This document shows positions 16,064-18,638 of a stretch of DNA of 18,638 nucleotides, piece after piece. The stretch lies in contig CAMPJV010000013.1 of assembly GCA_946886975.1 (NCBI GenBank), positions 1 through 18,638 on the forward strand. Direction: 5' to 3'. The notes under the pieces are model-generated. The model had not been told where the DNA came from and did not search any database. It saw only the letters and a list, made by a program, of their open reading frames with translations. This stretch comes from an uncultured Taibaiella sp. (lineage in GTDB: Bacteria > Bacteroidota > Bacteroidia > Chitinophagales > Chitinophagaceae). The position numbers were made by a program, and so were the translations under genes. Numbering within the stretch: the stretch's first letter is position 1; every line of letters begins with the position of its first letter.

Positions 16064-17062
16064 TTATTGTGAAATGTTCTTTAAACAATCGTCCAGCAGG
16101 GCACCATAAAACTCCTTTAGGGACCCCCCTGCTGCCCTTACCTGCTGGGGTACTATGCTATTTTCGCTTTGCCCGGGCATAGTGTTTACCTCCAGGAAGA
16201 ACAGCTTATTAGTCTCCACCTCAAGTATAAAGTCCATGCGTACTATTCCACGACAGTTCAGATGGCGATAAATGTAGGTAGCCTTTGATTTGAGCTCTTC
16301 ATGCAATTTATCGCTTATCTCAGCGGGAGTAATTTCATTGGTTACTCCCGGCGTGTACTTGGCTTCGTAGTCGAAGAACTCATTCTTGCTTACTATTTCA
16401 GTAGGTGGTAATGTATAAAAGTAAGGCCCTAGCCTGTATACACCAATAGTTAGTTCCCGACCCTCAATAAATTCCTCGACAAGTACCTGGTTATCCTCTT
16501 TAAAGGCTTTTTCGATAGCGGGCAGGATCGCCTCCACAGATTTGACCTTGCTCACACCCAAGCTGGATCCGCTTTCATTTGGCTTCACGAAAACTGGAAG
16601 CTTCAACTGATCGAAAATACTGCCTATGTTGTAAGGTTCTCCTTTTATAAGATGTACTGAGTTAGCTATATTGACCACATTAAAGTCTTTGACCACCTTG
16701 TTGCAATAGCTCTTATTGAATGTAAGAGCCGAGACAATAGAATTGCAGGTAGTATAGGGGATCTGAAGCATATCCAGATATCCCTGGATTTTGCCATCTT
16801 CTCCGGGAGTTCCATGAATAGCTATGAACACACAGTCAAAGGTTATTCTTTCGCCAGAAATATTCAGGGAAAAATCGTTCTTGTCAACAGTTATTCTTTC
16901 TCCTTCGGACGTTTCATGCCACCAGCCATCACGGGTGACAATGATTTTGTAAGTTCTATATAGGTTGGCGTCAAGATTCTTTTCTATAGTGTCAGCAGTC
17001 TTGATGGAAATTATGTATTCCCCGGAATACCCACCAGCCAGCAGTGCTATATTCTTCTTCAT
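16064..17062 (-). CDS. ddl: D-alanine-D-alanine ligase
   Basis: The enzyme joins two D-alanines at the expense of ATP to make the peptidoglycan precursor dipeptide, in the cytoplasm. The 332 residues match family length. Visible motifs: N-terminal AGGYSGEYIIS with Glu15 that holds the first D-Ala; HGTPGEDG at 83-90; the ATP-grasp loop KPNESGSSLGVSK at 160-172; FFDYEAKY at 229-236, the omega-loop tyrosine region expected of D-Ala-D-Ala rather than D-Ala-D-Lac enzymes; metal ligands around D276 and E291-N293 (EVNTMPGQSENSIVP at 291-305). It is the first gene of a five-gene minus-strand string and has its own -7 element. Confidence 0.95.
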   Translation of the reverse strand: MKKNIALLAGGYSGEYIISIKTADTIEKNLDANLYRTYKIIVTRDGWWHETSEGERITVDKNDFSLNISGERITFDCVFIAIHGTPGEDGKIQGYLDMLQIPYTTCNSIVSALTFNKSYCNKVVKDFNVVNIANSVHLIKGEPYNIGSIFDQLKLPVFVKPNESGSSLGVSKVKSVEAILPAIEKAFKEDNQVLVEEFIEGRELTIGVYRLGPYFYTLPPTEIVSKNEFFDYEAKYTPGVTNEITPAEISDKLHEELKSKATYIYRHLNCRGIVRMDFILEVETNKLFFLEVNTMPGQSENSIVPQQVRAAGGSLKEFYGALLDDCLKNISQ

Positions 17063-17085
17063 TTATTAAATTAAAAAGTTGCAGC

Positions 17086-17093
17086 CAAAGGTA
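17086..17093 (-). promoter_or_regulatory. -7 element (TACCTTTG on minus) for ddl
   Basis: A full TAnnTTTG match 23 bp before the ATG at 17062. The -33 area (about 17113-17119) reads TTTATC on the minus strand instead of TTTG. It probably drives the whole ddl string. Confidence 0.6.
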
Positions 17094-17109
17094 ATAGGTT
17101 TAGTCATTA

Positions 17110-17386
17110 GTTGATAAACCCGATTTTGGACGGATTACGGCTACAACCATCCTTTGGGCTGGCACTTCCAATCGGAAATCAGGCTGTTTTCAGATGGTAT
17201 TCCTATCGTAAACACGGAAAGCAGCATTGAACCCGACAGGTGCTTGCGCACCGCTTCCTTTTCGTGACACCTAGGTGGCTGCTTTTCTAACGCCCACTGT
17301 CTTAATTGAGGCCAAAAGAAGAAAGGCCCCTGTGACCACTTTTGTCATGAGTCGCATCGTTACGAGGTTTTAAAGGACTATTGACC
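17110..17386 (-). other. Hairpin-rich stretch, candidate structured RNA or long 3' UTR
   Basis: On the minus strand this stretch can fold into several local hairpins. GGGGCC/GGCCTC pairs 17325-17330 with 17308-17313. GGTGC-GCAA-GCACC (about 17239-17252) has a GNRA tetraloop. ATTTCC-GATT-GGAAGT with flanking CTG/CAG spans 17159-17182, and GGAT/ATCC with inner GG/CC spans about 17132-17152. A 10-bp palindrome, CACCTAGGTG, lies at 17268-17277. Several minus frames are open at once, including one of 67 codons (17141-17344) without a good start and one starting MTKVVTGAFLLLA (17348 down to 17271), but none clearly codes. It lies between a small membrane protein gene and the ddl promoter. I could not match it to tmRNA, SRP RNA or RNase P RNA. 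Confidence 0.4.
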
Positions 17387-17551
17387 CTATGCGGCTTCTG
17401 AAGCAGATATCGACGAAGTAGGCGTCTGTATGTTATCAGCATTTTTGCTCTCCGGCGAGCTGGAAAGACATTTTGGCCTTGCAGACCTAACGATGTACAC
17501 AAGAAGAGTGAAAAAGAGGATGGAAAGGATTAAAGCAATTTGTTGCAGCAT
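17387..17551 (-). CDS. Small single-span membrane protein, 54 residues
   Basis: The protein starts with ATG at 17551 and reads MLQQIALILSILFFTLLVYI followed by VRSARPK: one hydrophobic helix (about 4-21) closed by basic residues, which by the positive-inside rule puts the C-terminal part in the cytoplasm. The last 30 residues are polar, Ser-rich and probably disordered, ending SISASEAA. I do not recognise the family. The call rests on the clear membrane helix plus a well-formed Bacteroidota promoter 49 bp upstream. A plus-strand frame of 44 codons overlaps it but has no promoter. Confidence 0.6.
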   Translation of the reverse strand: MLQQIALILSILFFTLLVYIVRSARPKCLSSSPESKNADNIQTPTSSISASEAA

Positions 17552-17600
17552 GGTGACACTTTGATAATGTAAACAAATATCTCCACTAAACTCTCCGATG

Positions 17601-17608
17601 CAAAGTTA
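17601..17608 (-). promoter_or_regulatory. -7 element (TAACTTTG on minus) with -33 TTG
   Basis: This is the best-formed promoter in the window: the -7 word TAACTTTG, with TTG at 17629-17631 on the minus strand, 20 bp upstream, the consensus spacing. Transcription would start near 17594 and reach the small membrane protein start at 17551 and the structured stretch beyond it. Confidence 0.65.
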
Positions 17609-17665
17609 GGTAATAAGCTGTTTCGGAGCAAGAACACCTACAAAACATCTATCGCCCCGCAGGTT

Positions 17666-18079
17666 TTATGAACGATCTTTAACAGGGATAACGAGCTTCA
17701 GAGCGGACCAGACCTCATCAATTGAGCAGACTTTAATATCGACCAGGCCTTTCTCCAAAGCAATCTTTCTTATTACGTCTTCTGTAATGTCGGTCGGTAT
17801 ACCTGCAGACTTTTTAGGCCAGGATACCCAGATCATTCCGTCCGGATACAACTCCCTTCTAAGATCAGGAAGCTTCAGTGCAAGCTCATCCTTGTCCCTT
17901 GTAAAATAATGGATTACGTTCTTCTTTTCCTTGAAATCGTGGGAGATACGAGCATCTTCAGGGAAATCTTCAAATAGCGAGAAATAGTACTCGGGCTGGT
18001 TTATTAACCTGATGACAGCACCGGACCTAATTCCCAGCTTTTTGCCTAAAGGTGTGCCAGAATATCCGAGACTCGCCAT
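17666..18079 (-). CDS. DUF3052 family protein
   Basis: The 137 residues match DUF3052 along their whole length: N-terminal GYSGTPLGKKLGI (5-17), the INQPEYYFSLFEDFPED block, ELYPDGMIWVSWPKKSAGI in the middle, then DITEDVIRKIALEKGLVDIKVCSIDEVWSALKLVI at the end, where the VDIKVC-IDE-WS-LK pattern is characteristic. The protein is cytoplasmic and single-domain. Its biochemical role is not known to me. It has its own -7 element and ends before the promoter of the small membrane protein gene. Confidence 0.9.
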   Translation of the reverse strand: MASLGYSGTPLGKKLGIRSGAVIRLINQPEYYFSLFEDFPEDARISHDFKEKKNVIHYFTRDKDELALKLPDLRRELYPDGMIWVSWPKKSAGIPTDITEDVIRKIALEKGLVDIKVCSIDEVWSALKLVIPVKDRS

Positions 18080-18101
18080 GTGACTAAACTAAACGCAAAT
18101 C

Positions 18102-18109
18102 CAAATTTA
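18102..18109 (-). promoter_or_regulatory. -7 element (TAAATTTG on minus) for the DUF3052 gene
   Basis: A full TAnnTTTG match 22 bp before the ATG at 18079. The -33 area shows only TTCTTAG on the minus strand. Confidence 0.55.
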
Positions 18110-18236
18110 GAAACAAAAAGCCACATCACTAAGAACTTCACTATCGAAATGACGAGTTAATTTCGGATTAAGGCGGCTTTCCTGAATTAGCAAACCATAA
18201 TTCCCATTTTTGCAACGTTCAGCAGTGAGTAGGCGG

Positions 18237-18244
18237 TATTTTTG
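18237..18244 (+). promoter_or_regulatory. -7 element TATTTTTG for the lipoprotein gene
   Basis: It lies 20 bp before the ATG at 18265. A TTTG at 18209-18212 is 24 bp upstream, longer than usual. Confidence 0.55.
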
Positions 18245-18264
18245 CGGCGTATTAAAAAGACCCG

Positions 18265-18638
18265 ATGAATAAAACGATAATACTTGGTACCACGATCGCT
18301 GCAGCACTATTTGCATCCTGCAATAAAACAGACAATGAACCTGTGCAAACCGTTCCATACAACGGACTTTCTTCAACTACGAACTACCTTCAGACATTTA
18401 AGGGACCCGATAGCAATACATCCGTTGACTTCAGTGGACAAATGGTCCGCGTAAATATGATGAAAGAGATGGATGTATATATGAAAACATGGAATACGGC
18501 CTCGTTGGATGCATCGAAACTCAAGGACATGTTTGAGAATAGAAACAGTGCATTTTCCTCGAGTGAACTTAACGCTGAAACAGGTAAGACTATCGTATCT
18601 AAAACTGCGCAGTCGTTTTCAGCAAGTGATGCTGATGC
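18265..18638 (+). CDS. DUF4856-like lipoprotein, 3' end outside window
   Basis: The frame starts with ATG at 18265 and stays open to the right edge, giving the first 124 residues. A short hydrophobic leader ends in the lipobox LFASC, so Cys19 would be lipidated and the protein anchored in the envelope, facing the periplasm or surface. The mature start (VPYNG..., then VDFSGQMVRVNMMKEMDVYMKTWNT...) followed by SLDASKLKDMFENRNSAFSS resembles DUF4856, a family I recall beside imelysin-like iron-uptake genes in Bacteroidota. That neighbourhood would lie outside this window, so a link to iron uptake is only a suggestion. Confidence 0.82.
   Translation, partial: MNKTIILGTTIAAALFASCNKTDNEPVQTVPYNGLSSTTNYLQTFKGPDSNTSVDFSGQMVRVNMMKEMDVYMKTWNTASLDASKLKDMFENRNSAFSSSELNAETGKTIVSKTAQSFSASDAD

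Noticed and set aside
17110..17386. tmRNA, SRP RNA or RNase P RNA
   Set aside because: No CCA-type 3' end or tag-like reading frame, no GGAAG-GAAGCAGC SRP core in the correct context, and no GAGGAAAGTCC-type RNase P core were seen. A resemblance of CGGAAAGCAGC to the SRP core is too short.
17302..17502. Minus-strand open frame of 66 codons
   Set aside because: It starts at a poor position inside the 54-residue membrane protein gene, in another frame, and its composition is shadow-like.
18107..18376. Minus-strand open frame of 89 codons
   Set aside because: It overlaps the lipoprotein start and promoter on the plus strand and reads as low-quality, Cys-rich shadow sequence.

Overview
The window looks like chromosome of a member of the Bacteroidota, most likely near Chitinophagaceae. 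Two proteins end in type IX secretion (T9SS) sorting tails with a YPNPA motif. One lipoprotein resembles the Bacteroidota family DUF4856. Many start codons have the Bacteroidota -7 promoter word TAnnTTTG just upstream. No rRNA, tRNA, CRISPR array, transposase or phage gene was seen. The family placement is inference.

Layout. Positions 1-1497 (minus) hold the first 499 residues of a secreted protein with fibronectin type III modules around a gingipain-like caspase fold; it runs off the left edge and has no stop codon in the window. A 730-bp stretch without a complete gene follows, holding an array with an 11-bp period, a possible gene remnant and two hairpins. From 2230 to 6385 come a degenerate response-regulator receiver protein, a small unknown protein, a DUF4375 protein, a GNAT acetyltransferase, a YbiT/YkpA-type ABC-F ATPase and a 102-residue unknown. 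From 6537 to 8615 (minus) an MsbA-like ABC exporter is followed by a KTSC-like small protein. From 8980 to 12294 lies a 1104-residue T9SS-exported reprolysin-like metalloprotease, closed by a 13-bp inverted repeat.

From 17062 down to 12439 (minus) runs a tight five-gene string: D-Ala-D-Ala ligase, a one-span PASTA protein, a T9SS cargo protein, a single-domain rhodanese and a conserved unknown. The T9SS gene starts with GTG directly after the PASTA stop codon, so these genes are probably translated as a coupled unit. The string links peptidoglycan precursor synthesis, an envelope PASTA protein and a secreted surface protein. Upstream of ddl is a hairpin-rich stretch that may encode an RNA, then a 54-residue single-span membrane protein with a good promoter, then a DUF3052 protein. 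A DUF4856-like lipoprotein runs off the right edge.

Points most worth a second look: the 11-bp array at 1618-1727; the structured region at 17110-17386; the ABC-F protein, in which every degenerate motif falls on one of the two composite ATP sites; the receiver protein without its phosphoacceptor Asp; the gingipain-like protein that seems to lack its catalytic His; and a 12-bp palindrome at the ABC exporter promoter.
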